Assembly: GCA_037176705.1 (NCBI GenBank)
Contig: CM073907.1
Location: 10,695,001-10,759,000, forward strand
Source: Molossus alvarezi
Lineage: Eukaryota > Chordata > Mammalia > Chiroptera > Molossidae
Direction: 5' to 3'
DNA: 64,000 nt
Shown here: piece after piece, positions 12,884-24,926 of the stretch
Position numbering within the stretch: position 1 is the stretch's first letter
Layout: every line of letters begins with the position of its first letter
The notes under the pieces: model-generated
Database searches by the model: none
Told to the model about the DNA's origin: nothing
What the model saw: only the letters and a program-made list of their open reading frames with translations
Position numbers and translations under genes: made by a program

Positions 12884-13137
12884 GCCCTGGCCCGTGTGGC
12901 TCAGTGGTTAGAGTTTCGGCCCATGGACCAAAGGGTCACAGATTTGATTCCCAGTCAAGGGCACATGCCTGGGTGGCAGGTTCGATCCCTGGCCCCAGTT
13001 AGAGCACATGCAGGAGGCAACCAATCAATGTGTCTCTCTCCCATCGATGACTCTCTCTCTCCCCCCCCCCATTCCCTCCCTTCCACTCTCTCTAAGAATC
13101 AATGGGAAAAAGATCCTCAGCTGAGGAATAACAAACA
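12884..13137 (+). repeat. VES SINE, long subfamily with duplicated B-box-like segment
   Basis: Head 'gccctggcccgtgtggctca', then two successive B-box-like motifs ('gatttgattccc' and 'ggttcgatccctgg'), a CT/C-rich body with (C)10, and a tail. The imperfect flanks 'aaaataaagcagg' and 'aaaataaatcaaag' may be a decayed TSD. Confidence 0.9.
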
Positions 13138-15633
13138 AAAATAAATCAAAGAACGCAGTTTCTTCTGATCAGTCTCCACCTTCCATATAAGGAGTTAGCA
13201 CAGAAGTCACAAAGCAGCAGGCGCCCAGTGCAACATTGTTACGTTTTTATGTTAGGCTCAAAGGCAAAAGCTTCCTCCTAGGATCATGTGTTTAAAAAAA
13301 AAACAAAAAAACATGAACAGGCCTTACCAACCCAAACCAGTGAGACGCGCAGTGACTCATCACCATGAAGTTATAACAACTTCCAATACCAAGTGGTCCA
13401 AATGCACTTTAAACTCTGAGTTTGGCTCCGTCCTTCTCGTTGGGATCTTGAGAGACAGGAACTCCTACCGTGCAGAATGTCATTATCCCGCAAGGAGTGT
13501 AGTCACACCAACTAAACATACAAAGCTCTCCCAGTCCTGTGCTTACATGCTCCCTACCACACACATCACCAGGAGAGCGCTGTCTCAGCCTGCAGGACAG
13601 GGGCGGGACCAGGCACCACACAGGACCACGGCCCGGGGCCCCACACTGACGAAGGGGCTCAGGGTCAGGGCTGCCTTCTCCGTGGGACAAGCAGAAGGCT
13701 CGAATGCTTTGCAGGGGGGAAGGGAACTTTCCCCCTTTCTGACAGCCTGACATCTCTTCTCTTATAATCTCACTGATTCGCTCTGCCCAGACTTGCCTGT
13801 CAATTATTATTTATCATTTCTAGAGCAGTTCACATTTGTGACGTACTCCGCAAATACTTTTGCACTTCATAAACCCTTTGTAACTTCATAGCTACCTGTG
13901 GAAGGGAAGTAAACCCTCCTGGCCTGGCGTTGGAAGTCAGAAGCCACCATGTACATAAAGGCATGTGTGTGCACATGTGTGTACATATCTATGCATGTTT
14001 TCCTGCATGTTGAGCTAATAAGGAACTCTCTCCCACCCTTTGAGACTTCAAGTCTTGGTCCCGTGGCCCAGGCATCCTGTTACCAGAAGGTCCTTGCAGA
14101 CATCAAAGCAAGCAAATCTGGGAGTCCTAAGAATGGCTTAGGAGTTTGAAGCCAGTTTTATGATTAAGTCACAGTCCCATCAGAGAACATCATCTCGTTT
14201 CTCTAGCTTGTGTTTCTTCATCTGCAGAAGAGAAGTCATACTGCATGTAAAAATATGTGATGCATTTTGGAGTATAATGCACACCTAACCCCTCCCTTAC
14301 TCACACCTCAGCTAACAAGCTACCCCTTCCCTTTCACTCCCCTCCAAGATGGCCATAAACCCAACATCTAGTAACAAAGAGGCCACAGTGACTATGTATT
14401 CATGATTACGTTTCACTCATCTAAATCCATGGTCCACTACTTTATGTTACTTGCGTAAATCCTTTTCACAAGATGAAATACCTAAGTTCCAAGCCCCAAG
14501 TAGATCCAAAGCAGCCAATTCTAGGCAACAGGGCTAGAGGTAGTGATCAGAAAAGCAGTAAAAGCTAAAACAATATGAGGGATGCAAAAAAGGCAAATAT
14601 GAGAAGCCAATACCGTATCTCAAAAGCCAGGCACTTACGGGTCTGATAAAGGATACTACTTCCCACACCAGGAGCTGTTCTGTACATTCTTGGGGGCTTG
14701 AGAGTTCCCCTTAATAATTTCTGTCTGTTGTGATCTATTTTTTCTATCTTCTAGTTCATCTATTTAAACTTCTTAGAATGGGACGCTTGCAGTGATTTCA
14801 GCATCAGCATTTACGTTGAAAACACACTGGAAGCAAGGTGCGCTATTCTAGTTGCCGTACACCAAAATGTAGAGAGAGAGAGGGCACTTCACGCACGAAC
14901 ATGTGCTCACATTCCACGTCATGGTGCGACGGAGGCTCTGCAATCCTTCAGAGAACAGCCAACTAAAATGCCAAAGAGAAACTTTCTATTCTTCGAAGGG
15001 ACTCCCGCCTTTGAATTCGTTTATTCCCAGTTTCAGGGCTGATTTCGTTTCAGTAAAATATCACCCATGTCATTCAATGAATGTTGTTGGGGTCTGGCTT
15101 TTATTTGCTCTGCACTTCACGTGCACATTGATTTAATTTATAGTTGTGTAAAGATCTAGAACCCGAAAAAGTTTACACCTGGTTCTATAGCTGTAAGTAT
15201 TTAAGTATCTTGATACCCAAGTCATTTCTAATGACACTGAGGGGCAGTGAATTTATTTTACCTCTCAAAGGGGTCTTAATTACTATAGATGAGAAATATT
15301 TCTCTGCCCAGCTGGGACTGTCACTTTATTATCTCAACATAGAATCCGGCCACTTTCATAGGGATGACCTTAAGTACTGAGACAAAGTGAGATTACAATC
15401 TGTTCATTAGATCCTCCCTGATGAAAGCAACGTGAAATGTCCTTTAGAAATATTTCTTTTAAAAAAATAATTATTTTAATTGTGTTGCTTAAAGAAGATG
15501 ACTCTTTCACCCGCCAGGTAACCCAGATGTCATTTCATAATTAAAGCTTTCCCTCATCTTCTATTCTTGGGACGTTCTGCTGGCTGAGAGGTATTTCTGT
15601 GATATGGAAGTACCTACATAGATGTCTTTGTTT
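13138..15633. other. Unique non-coding stretch, AT-rich toward the end
   Basis: No supported gene. A weak MIR-like segment is possible at 14160-14250. The 154-codon frame at 13286-13750 has an overlapping 114-codon antisense frame and no recognised domain. Confidence 0.45.
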
Positions 15634-15856
15634 AAAATAGATTTTTTTAAAATTGGTTCTTAGAGAGAGAGGAAGGGAGAGGGAGAGAGAGAGAGAAACA
15701 TCAATGTGAGAGCAGAACATTGACCAGCTGCCTTCTGCACACCCCCCACCGGGGATCAAGCCCACAACCCAGGCTCCTGTGCCCACCAGGAACTGAACCA
15801 GCACCTTTTGGTGCATGGGATGACACCCAACCAGCTGAGACGCACTGGCCAGGGCT
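15634..15856 (-). repeat. VES SINE, older subfamily, minus strand
   Basis: The inverted head 'ctgagacgcactggccaggg' is at the right edge. The body runs leftward through the 'gagagaaacatcaatgtgagagcagaacattgaccagctgcc' pattern to an AT-rich tail. It is diverged and old. Confidence 0.9.
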
Positions 15857-16364
15857 GTGTCTATGTCCTATGATGAGCAGAGAGAAAAGCTAGAATTATA
15901 CGTATGTGAAAAGTGGCTTCAGCAAATCCCTAGTTAAACAGGGCTGAACTCTGGACTATCGACTTGGGGTATGGAACTCATTAACTCTGAAGAGCAAGTA
16001 CGGGAGGGCATCCAACTCTAAAAACGAACACTGAGGGGACACGAGAGGCGGGGTGGGCAACAGTACAAAGCATCCAAACAAGAGGGGCTGGAAGGTGCCC
16101 CACATCAGCCTAGGTGGGGCCGGCCATCTCTTCTCTTGTTTCTGGCTCCAAGGCCGGGGATGTATTTATTTCTCTGCCCCAAATATCCCCATACTCCATC
16201 TCTTGACCACACTGGGAGATCTGGCGTGGCTGGGACAAGAGGTGAGGTGAGCGTCCCTCCCTCCGTCCCTCCAGCATCCCCCATACCCAACCTCTTCCAA
16301 AAACATCAAATATTTTCTTCCATAAATAATTGCAATAGGATGCTGTAGTTCTCCCCAAACAATA
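15857..16364. other. Unique non-coding stretch
   Basis: No recognised repeat or exon between the VES copy and the CpG-rich patch. Several overlapping minus-strand frames exist but share no recognisable motif. Confidence 0.45.
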
Positions 16365-16700
16365 GCCTGATTGTGCCCCGTGTGCCGCGGCCCAGCCCGG
16401 CAGCGCACACAGAGACCTGCTTTCAAGATGGGTCGGCCCGCCCCTCCTCATTTCTGCAACGTCCCTGCTGGGATCCCACCAGGAAAGGCAGCGGAAGCGG
16501 CCGCACCACAGGGAAAGGGACCAAGCCCATCAAGACAACGGCCATTGTTCCCCAGACTCTCTGCTGCCTTGACCGCATCCGGAGGGTCCTCCTTTCTCCA
16601 GAACAGGGCTCCTTGCTCTGAAATCCGAGACCCACAATGTTCACCCCGCCGATGTCTCTTCCACATCTTACGCCACGTCCACCACGACTTCAAGGTGTGA
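16365..16700. promoter_or_regulatory. CpG-rich patch, possible small CpG island
   Basis: By eye there are about 20 CpG dinucleotides in 336 bases of GC-rich DNA (for example 'gtgccgcggcccagcccggc', 'gaagcggccgcacc'), well above the surroundings. CpG retention may mean an unmethylated promoter or enhancer, or a recent GC-biased patch. No TATA box or exon is evident. Confidence 0.35.
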
Positions 16701-17184
16701 TAAGTCGCAACGGAGAGGTTCTATCTTTACACCAGTTTCAGAATGAAAGAGAGTTGGAGGGCCTACAGTTTTGGTTTCCCCTGGTTAAAAAAAAATGATA
16801 ATAGAGGGCGTGGACTACAGGAAAAAGGCATCGCTCTGTAGGTGCTTCTTGAAAACACATCCTTCGTGTCTAGTATTATGTTTCCGCTCAGAATTTAAGT
16901 TTGATTTCCCCACAGGTCCCACGCAGCACCTCAACCACAAAGGCCCTTACTTGCCAGTTGGAATAGTTCCCCCTAAGGAATTTTTAAAATCTCTATATTT
17001 CCAATATTTCGTGGGCATTCCGCCAGTCTGCGTCACGACACTCGACAGAGAGAGGTTTCTTCTTGCCCTATTGTGTGGATTTTCTCCTCTTCTCTTCTCT
17101 TCTCTTCTCTTCCACTCTTCCCGTTTAAGTGACATCAGTGCAGTAGGGTCTACAATTAATTGATGACAGCCAGTTACAGATTCT
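16701..17184. other. Unique non-coding stretch
   Basis: It contains a short (TTCTC)n pentanucleotide run at about 17093-17115. A 122-codon frame at 16795-17163 has no recognised domain. Confidence 0.5.
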
Positions 17185-17361
17185 GGCCCTGGCTGGGGGG
17201 CCCAGTTGGTTAGAGCGTCGTCCCGATACACCAAGGTTTCGATCCCTGGTCAGGGCACGTACAAGAATCAACCAGTGAGCGCATCCATAAGTAGAACAAC
17301 AAACCAACGTTTTTCCCTCTCTCTCCCTTCCTGTCCCTCTCGAAAATCAATCAAAAAAATG
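17185..17361 (+). repeat. tRNA-derived SINE, short variant (VES-related)
   Basis: Head 'ggccctggctggggggcccagttggttag', B box 'ggtttcgatccctgg', a short body ending in 'tctctctcccttcc' and an 'aaaatcaatcaaaaaaat' tail. The middle segment ('caagaatcaaccagtgagcgc') differs from other VES copies here, so it is a distinct subfamily. Another VES element sits in its tail. Confidence 0.85.
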
Positions 17362-17365
17362 TTTT

Positions 17366-17618
17366 GCCCTTGCTGATGTGGCTCTGTGGTTAGAGCGTTG
17401 GCCCATGAACCAAAGGGTCATGGGTTCGATTCCTGGTCAAGCACATGCAGCTGGGTTGCAGGTTCAATCCCTGGCCCTGGTTGGGGAACATGTGGGAGGC
17501 AACCAATCGATGTTTCTCTCTCTCTCCCTCTCCTTCCCTCCCTTTTACTCTCTCAAAGAATCAATGGAAAATCTGTCTTCAGGTGAGGATTAAAAATAAT
17601 AAATAAATAATAAAAATT
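17366..17618 (+). repeat. VES SINE, inserted at the tail of the preceding SINE
   Basis: Head 'gcccttgctgatgtggctct', B box 'gggttcgattcctgg', a second B-box-like 'ggttcaatccctgg', 'tcgatgtttctctctctc' and an (AATA)n tail. It begins five bases after the A-tail of the SINE at 17185-17361. A-tails are favoured L1 endonuclease targets, which explains the head-to-tail arrangement. Confidence 0.92.
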
Positions 17619-19128
17619 TTTTAATGAAATGGAGCTCGGAACGGCCAAGATGCTAGTCAGCTCTCCATAGTCACCTGGAGGGTCCACGTGTTTTCGTCGT
17701 TCCAACCACGCGAACAAACCCTATAAAGCCAGAGCTCAGTGCTTCCTGAGACGTAGAAAGTACCTTCCCCTGCACGGTCCAGTGAGCCTCCGAGTGATGC
17801 ATCATCCGTGCCAGGAAGAGGAACTCAAGCTCAAATGCATTGTCAAGTTTAATCTTGGTTTTGCAACAGGGTCTAGTGGGGCGATCCGTCCACAGCCACG
17901 TGCCTCATCTGTTAGGAAGCTCGTGGAGGAGACATGGGCTCATTCACCATCCCACACGCCTCAGCCCCCGCACGACGCCCAAAACACTAAGGGAGGCCCC
18001 CGCTGTGGCTTCAGCACGGGAAGTACAAGAGCTGGAGCGTGGCAGGCCGGAATCGATCCCACGCTGTCAAAAGTCACTGTCATTTTCATCACAACGGACG
18101 GGGTTGGGTATCTCCCCTCTGCTTCCCAGGAGAAGGTGGTTCCTGGCCCTCGGGCTCCTTACACATTTTCGGAGATCTCGGAGCTCGGACCCAGAACAGA
18201 CGGGGTCACTCTGCTTCCGGTCGCTTGGTGTCGTCCTCATCCATTTCTCCGGATGTGACAATCGGGACATGTTGTATAATAACGTGAGGTCTATTGTTAT
18301 TCAGATGTGGTGAGACCCAGGCAGATCAGGAGATGACGGCCACCGAACAGGTCTCTGGTGACACCCCGTTCCCAGGAGGCGGGGCCACGCCACACAGGGC
18401 CACTGGGAGGCACAGGGAGAGGAGGAAAACGTCAGCAAGGGCTTTTCTCGTGGTTTCCACAGTTAGGAGCTTGGGATTGGCCAGAGCTGAATAATGTCAG
18501 TGGGTTCTGGGGTATAGGGGCTGTCTCATTTTCTGGGCCTGGTCCCAGGGTGATTAGGGAGGGGGAGCCCCACAAAGGAGGTGTCAGAGGTGCAACAAGG
18601 TGGGCTCTGTATTGCTGAGTTTGCAGATGCTTAAATGTACCCTCATTTACTATCTCTAGAAACTGGTTAGTCCTGGGAGGGGCAGTCTCTTTGGAGCTAG
18701 CAGGGCCCTGGGATGTGACACACCAGAACTACAGAAGTAAAAGGCATGGTCAACGCAGAAGGACGGCACAGGTCCGTTAAAGCCGAAACTCCCAGGACCC
18801 CAGGTAATGACCTTCACGTGAGTCAAGGGTGATGAGAAATTCTCCACAGAAGCTCCCAATGCATCCACATGACTAGAAATGCCACTCAAACCACTGTTTC
18901 TTCAGCTAAAGATGAGAACAGCATGAAAGAAAGGAAGGGGGTCTGGGGGTCTATGGGCTTACGATAATGGAATGATGGTCACCTGTCAACACCACCTTTC
19001 AAGACACTTGTGAGGACAGCATGTTTGGGGTCAAGTCAACTTGAATTCATCCAGGAGGAAGCCCAGCAACAGTGCCTCCAAGAGGGACCCAGGCAACAGA
19101 CATGAAATTCAAAGATAAAGTTGAGAGC
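17619..19128. other. Unique stretch with scattered CpGs
   Basis: 17680-18270 has more CpG than average, and three plus-strand frames overlap there (17782-18313). None has a recognised domain. No promoter or exon call is made. Confidence 0.45.
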
Positions 19129-19712
19129 ATGCCTTGAGCTAGTCCATTAGTCCAGTATGCCCTGAGCCAGCCCTGCACGCCCTGAGCTAGTCCCGCACGC
19201 ACTGAGCCAGCCCTGCAAGCCCTGAGCTAGTCCCGCATGCCCTGAGCTAGCCCTGCAAGCCCAGAGCTAGTCCCGTATGCCCTGAGCTAGTCCCATATGT
19301 CCTGAGCCAGCCCTGCAAGCCCTGAGCTAGCCCCGCATGCCCTTAACTAGTCCACTAGCCCCGCACGCCCTGAGCTAGTCCCGTACGCCCTGAGCTAGTC
19401 CCATATGCCCTGAGCCAGCCCTGCAAACCCTGAGCTAGTCCCGCATGCCCTTAACTAGTCCACTAGCCCCGCACGCCCTGAGCTAGTCCCGTATGCCCTG
19501 AGCCAGCCCTGCAAGCCCTGAACTAGCCCCGTATGCCCTTAACTAGTCCACTAGCCCTCTCACGCCGAGCCAGCCCTGCACATTCTGAGCTAGACCCCTA
19601 TGCCCTGAGCTAATCCCACATGCCCTGAACTAGCCCCACACGCCCTGAGCTAGCCCTGGATGCCCTGAGCTCCTCCCACAAGCCCTGAGCTCCTCCCACA
19701 AGCCCTGAGCCA
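19129..19712 (+). repeat. Minisatellite, 20-bp unit with 108-bp higher-order period
   Basis: About 28 tandem copies of a unit of the form 'ccctgagctagtcccgcatg' with systematic variants (ctag/ccag, ccgc/cata). A longer variant carrying 'cttaactagtccactag' recurs. The 'agtcccgta' start points fall at 19269, 19377 and 19485, giving an exact 108-bp higher-order repeat that is complete twice and shortened the third time. The final units switch to 'gagctcctcccacaag'. It is non-coding in any frame, since a 20-bp unit shifts phase. Confidence 0.93.
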
Positions 19713-19826
19713 GGTAGTCCCACCTGGCCCCTGTGGGAGGTAGTGGTCTCTACTGCATCCACACACGGGAACAGTCTCAGCCACGAGGGTGGAAAGTGGA
19801 AAACCCAGGAGCCACTGCTGCAAAGT

Positions 19827-20345
19827 AGCCGCGTCCACGGCAGGCGCTCGCCGGGCCGGGCGGGCGCTCCCGCTGCCAGCAGGGTCTTCGGGCAGCCCTG
19901 GGAGCAGGGCAATGGAACAGCCGCACGTTTTCCTTGAGTATTCCTCAGAGCGCACACTGGTCTTCTCTGGGGTCGAGTCCAGAAACCCTGCGACTATTAG
20001 CACAGGATTAATAACCTGGTGTCTACTTCATGGCATTATAAAAGCACGGAGAGGGGGTGGCAGTTCCAGAGCCTGCTCGTCCCTGCCAGTTCGCTGCGGT
20101 GGTTCACATTTCTTGCCCGGCAGGCCAGGCCAGGCTCCCGATGCCCAGCGCCTTGGCACCAGGCGAGCCTCTGAGCTGGCAGGACCTGGGAGGCAGCCGA
20201 GCTCACACTGACTTCAGGGCTCCCCTCCCGGATTTACCTTACGAGGAGCAAACCCTCCCAGCTCCAGACCCGGAGCGAACGGAGTCCAATCTTGGCTGCT
20301 CAAGCTTACAGCAGGAGGTGCCGAGCCTCCCGGGTCCTGCGTGAG
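19827..20345. promoter_or_regulatory. CpG-rich segment beside the minisatellite
   Basis: GC-rich DNA with roughly 35 CpGs by eye, densest at 19827-19880 ('ccgggccgggcgggcgctcc'). It meets the look of a small CpG island, so a promoter, enhancer or 5' exon of an unannotated transcript is possible. Frames in both strands are open here (19789-20211 plus, 19650-20003 minus), as expected of GC-rich DNA. Confidence 0.35.
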
Positions 20346-22342
20346 GGCTGCGGGCCAGGCCACGAATCCCTGCGCCACCCCGAGGCTGCCTCCATGCCCG
20401 GTACATGCCAGGGGACAGTGCAGGTTGGGACATGGTGGGATGCCACGGTCCTCAGCCAGAGCCTGGGACGTGTGCTCTCTGCAGTCATGTGTGTCCCTCA
20501 GAGACAGCCACCCAGCCCTGCGAGGGACTGGACACCCAGCACAGGTGAGCATCTGAACAGCCCCTCATTTTCACTGCCTGGGGGGGGGCTCTTTCAAGGA
20601 CAGAATTCCCCTGTCCCTGCACAGACTCAGGGACATGTTCATGCCCTCTGCACCACCTGGACTGTGTTCTCAGTGGGGACAGTAAGCTCACCTACCTTTT
20701 ATCCCCAAGTTCAAGCGCATTTTGGAGGGAGATAAACATATTGCCCGAAAACAAAACTCTTTCAGCTTCGATGTTCATAATGAATGAAATTATCTAATTT
20801 GGTGGCTAATTAGCTGGAATTATCTAATTTGGTGGCTAACGGACACCCTGATCCCTTATTATTTTTTAATTATAAAAACATATTTTTATATCCATTTATA
20901 TAAATTACATAAAGGCCTATTAATAATAGACCTTTACCAACAAATTCAACCTTGCCTTTCAACCTCAAGGTCATACCCCAACCTCCTTCCTGGTGCCAAC
21001 CTGTCCCAAATGCCTCTCTGAACCACGTGTATTTTATGCCTTTGCATTGCAACTTCTTTCCCCCGGAAAGTGAGGTCTCAAGCCTCTAGAGAATGAACGT
21101 TCTTTGGAGCTGTTCTTGCAGAATTGTCCAACTGTAAGGCAATGCAGCCCATGAGAGCTCATGGATCCCGTGTCTGCAGGTCACGGATGCAACTCTGCCC
21201 AAGGAAAGCTACTTTCTTCATGTAGCTGCTGCTGTTCCCCTCGAAATGTACCCCGTGTGAAACAGAAACAGAAAAGCCGACTTCTGGATGAAGGGAAAAC
21301 AGCACACACATTACTGATGGACGGTGATGGACACTTAACACAGGCCCAGACACCGCGGTCAGTTCCTCGCATTAATCAGTTCATTGAAACCGCTCAACAC
21401 AGCAATGCCCCAAGGTGGGCAGTACGGTGAATGTCATCTTACAGAGGGAGAAACAGAGGCACGGGCCTTGTGGCCAGTAAGTGGCGGGGAAGGGATGCAA
21501 CCCCTCTGGCCACAGTCCACGCGACAGCACCTGCTGTCTCAGACAAGGCATCCCGATCTGGACCTACTCCGCAGCCTGGATGTAACAAGCCCCGTGCGAC
21601 CAGGATGCCCCAGACCGCACACAGAACTCCACCTATTGCACAAGTGGAGAAGTCTCTAGGAAGCTCAGACCTTCTGTGGTTCATCCAAGGCAAAGGGGAT
21701 TTCACAGCGACAGAGAATCCGTCACGAGATGGGATTCATCTGTTAGGACATCCGGACACAGCCTGCGTTCGACGCCCCACTTACAGGAATCTCAGCTTTA
21801 GGATGTTTTCAGTTGCTCAAAACATGACGAGTACCTCCAAGTTATTTGAATTTATAAACACCCCACTGATGCTACAACCAGCATCTTACTGAGCAACTGT
21901 GAGCCAGGCTCCAGGGCGGAGCAAGACGGTCTGACTTCCAGGCCTACGGAACACATCCCATGAGATGTTCTAAAATCAACTATCATGCCAGTGGTTCCCT
22001 AAAACGCCTGTCATAGTTTGTCTGTGCCAAATGCTGGCAAAGACAAACCTCTGGCTGTCTCCTACGGATGCTGAGAAGGGACTTTTCCGGCCACAGTATC
22101 CTCGCTCCTGGCTTCCAGCACACGTCCCTGGGCAGGACCGGGACACCAGATCTCCTTGAGAGTCAGCTAATCTTGACGCAATGTTGAAAACACGGTGGGA
22201 GAATTCCCACGGGAGTTCTGGTAACACCTATTAGGAGGTGTTTAATATTTATTGCCACACATGCCAATTATAGAGAGAGACTATCATTCAACCAGAACTT
22301 TCCATTTTTAATTTTTTTTTTTTTTAGCTCCTATCAAGAAAC
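20346..22342. other. Unique stretch with MIR relic and a local duplication
   Basis: A 22-bp segment is perfectly duplicated at 20788-20809 and 20818-20839. 20860-20940 is AT-rich. A minus-strand MIR relic is listed separately. No gene is supported. Confidence 0.5.
21370..21492 (-). repeat. MIR SINE relic, minus strand
   Basis: The series 'catcttacagagggagaaacagaggcacgg...ccagtaagtggcgggg' follows the inverted MIR core (ccattttacagatgaggaaactgaggca ... ctagtaagtggcagagc). Its order and spacing are as expected. Confidence 0.6.
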
Positions 22343-22352
22343 AGATGAAGGG

Positions 22353-22589
22353 CCCGGCTGGTGTGGTTCAGTGGTTGAGCGTTGACCCTGCACCAAGAGG
22401 TCGCCGGTTCTATTCCCGGTCAGGGCACATGCCCAGGTTGTGGGCCAGATCCCCAGTGGGGGGCATGCAGGAGGCAGCCAATCGATGTTCTCTCTCATTG
22501 ATATTTCTCTCTCTCCCTCTCCCTTCCTCTCTCTCTAAAATCAATAAAGAAAAGAGAAGAGAAGGAGAAAGAAAGAAAGAGAGAGAGAG
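22353..22589 (+). repeat. VES SINE, older subfamily, full length
   Basis: Head 'cccggctggtgtggttcagtgg', B box 'ggttctattccc', middle segment 'cagtggggggcatgcaggag', body and an unusual purine (GAAA/GA)n tail. A 10-bp TSD, agatgaaggg, flanks it (22343-22352 and 22590-22599). It closely resembles the copy at 11429-11647. Confidence 0.94.
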
Positions 22590-22599
22590 AGATGAAGGG

Positions 22600-24886
22600 A
22601 GGACAAGGTGGTCCCTCGAGCCGGAAGACACCAACAGAGCAGCATGAAGACCGAGGCCAGAGTGCTGGCCCCATGTGGATGACCCAAGTCAGTGCACATC
22701 ACACAGAACTCGGGCCTCCTTACCCATGTGGCCTTAGCGGATGAACACGGTATTGCAGCTGGCCTCCTATCTTCTGAGAGACTTCACACCCCTACAGAAG
22801 CACCGTCAATCTGTGTCCGGGCCTCCCCCTGCATCCCTTCCCCACGGTCCTGCTGGGTTGGCCTCAAACTTTCCAAGAACAAGAAGGAAGCAAGGAGGAA
22901 CTGGAGAGAGGGAAGGGTGTTTTATGCTGAAGTGCTAGCTATAAAAGTGGTTGTGACAAACATGCAAAGGAAGCCACCTTGAAGTGTCCCCAGAGCCGTG
23001 TGAAGAGCTGGACAGGGGCACTGGAACACGTTCCCCCCTGGAGCCCGGGGAGCTGGCGGGGGTTGGGCAGGAAGGGCTACAGAAGATGCACGGCTCTCTC
23101 TGCCCCTTTGTATGACGCAGAACACAAATGAGGACCTGAGGACCCCTGACTGCCCTGGGCTCCACTGAATCACTGTGATAGCCCGTCTCCAGCCAGGCCG
23201 GAAACACTCCTGATGAGTAACTCAAAGCAGAGAAATATTTAAGGCAAGGACAGACTCAAATAGAAACTTGAAACAGACAGGACCCAAAGGCAGGGTGGGA
23301 ACATATGCAGGTCCACACTCTCCCTCCCCCCTTCCAGAGATATGTCCCCTCCTGCATCCTTCCCTGTCCCCCTGCCTGGTCCCCAGGTCTAACACATTCT
23401 ATCCAATACCCACCCTGCATCAGAGCTGCGGGAAGCACACAGTGGATGCTTTTCGACTTCAAAGGACCACAAATGCATTTCTCTTTTGTAATCAGCTGAC
23501 AAAACGATTAGCAACGGTTTGGGTCCCAATGCCCACCCGAACGCAAGGGTGAGTCCTTAATGTTGGTTCACAGAACAATAATTTATGGCAACAACTTAGC
23601 AGAGCTACTTTAGGATTCTATCTTAGAGTTTAAGGACCATGATTTAAAATGTACTTGCTAAACACCCATGAAACAGATGTTCCTTCCTGACCCTCCCGGA
23701 GTGATCACAGATTGTTACTTAAAGGAAACGGACAACAGACCCGAGGGCGGGGCTGCATCTCCGGGGTGGTGGAGGGGACGGTGGGCAGGCCCAAGTGCCT
23801 TGGGTCTCACACACACACACAGATAAGCATGCCCCCACCTTCCAGAAAGGACAGGCACAAAGCACATGGAAATGGAGTGGCCATTTGGAAGTGGGTCTCG
23901 TTGCTGCAACCAAATGCAGGGACAAGGGAGGGCGCGCATCACAGGAAACAATTCTGTGGAAAACACTCGCTCAGTGAAAAATGAGAAACATTTCACTCAA
24001 ATTGCAAGTCGGCCTCCGGAGCGGGCGGGGAGGGGGCACTAATCCGAATTTCCTTTAACTTTTCACTACGCTTTCCATCCCTGGCTGCAGCAAATTAAAA
24101 CGGGAGTACCTTAAAATTCAATTTAACGTGAGTGTTTTGAGATTCCCCTCGAATGCTCCACTAATTCCCCAAGGTTTCCAATCATGAATCCTCTCAATTC
24201 AAACCTTAAATAAAAAAAAAAAAAAAAAAAAACACCCAGAAAGATAACGGCTTTGGATAGAAGGATGACCCCAAACTCGGGTGAATAATTACCCTGTATT
24301 TCTTGACCATCTACCATTTCTTATAAAAATCCCCGCCAGCTCGTGGTATGTTCAAACAAATGGTTTGGCGAGTATCTTTGGAGTGTTTATCACGGTCTCA
24401 GCACTTGGCTTCCTAACTTACCACCACATTCATCCACAGGACATTTTACTTACCCTGGAGTATCCCTCCTTCTCCGTGGCCTTAACGCTGAATCAATACG
24501 CAAACGACTTCCCTTCTTTTCAAAAGCAAAGGCATGTTTGAATCCCCCCTTTCACTGTGCCCCCTAAATTCCCTACGTTTCTTACCTTCATCCCAAACCA
24601 ACCCAATGGGGCAAACACTGGAAGATCCCCTTGCAAAATGGCACGATACTGTTCCAGCTAGACATAGCCTGGCATTCTAGAAGCACAGGGAAAAGATTTT
24701 TTCGTTCCTCTAAATAAATAATAATGTCATAAATATATAAAACGGGCTATTCATTACCTCCTGTTCTCCCGGCCCATCTAGCGAGTTCACATGAGTGCTG
24801 TTTGGTTAACCCATGATTATGGGATAGAAATACATTACTGAGATCTGTACATTTTTTAATTACTTTCAAGTCACTGAATCCAACTT

Positions 24887-24926
<40 letters not shown>

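Noticed and set aside
19129..19712. Regularly spaced repeats that might suggest a CRISPR array
   Set aside because: Units are contiguous with no unique spacers, and the host is a mammal. It is a minisatellite.
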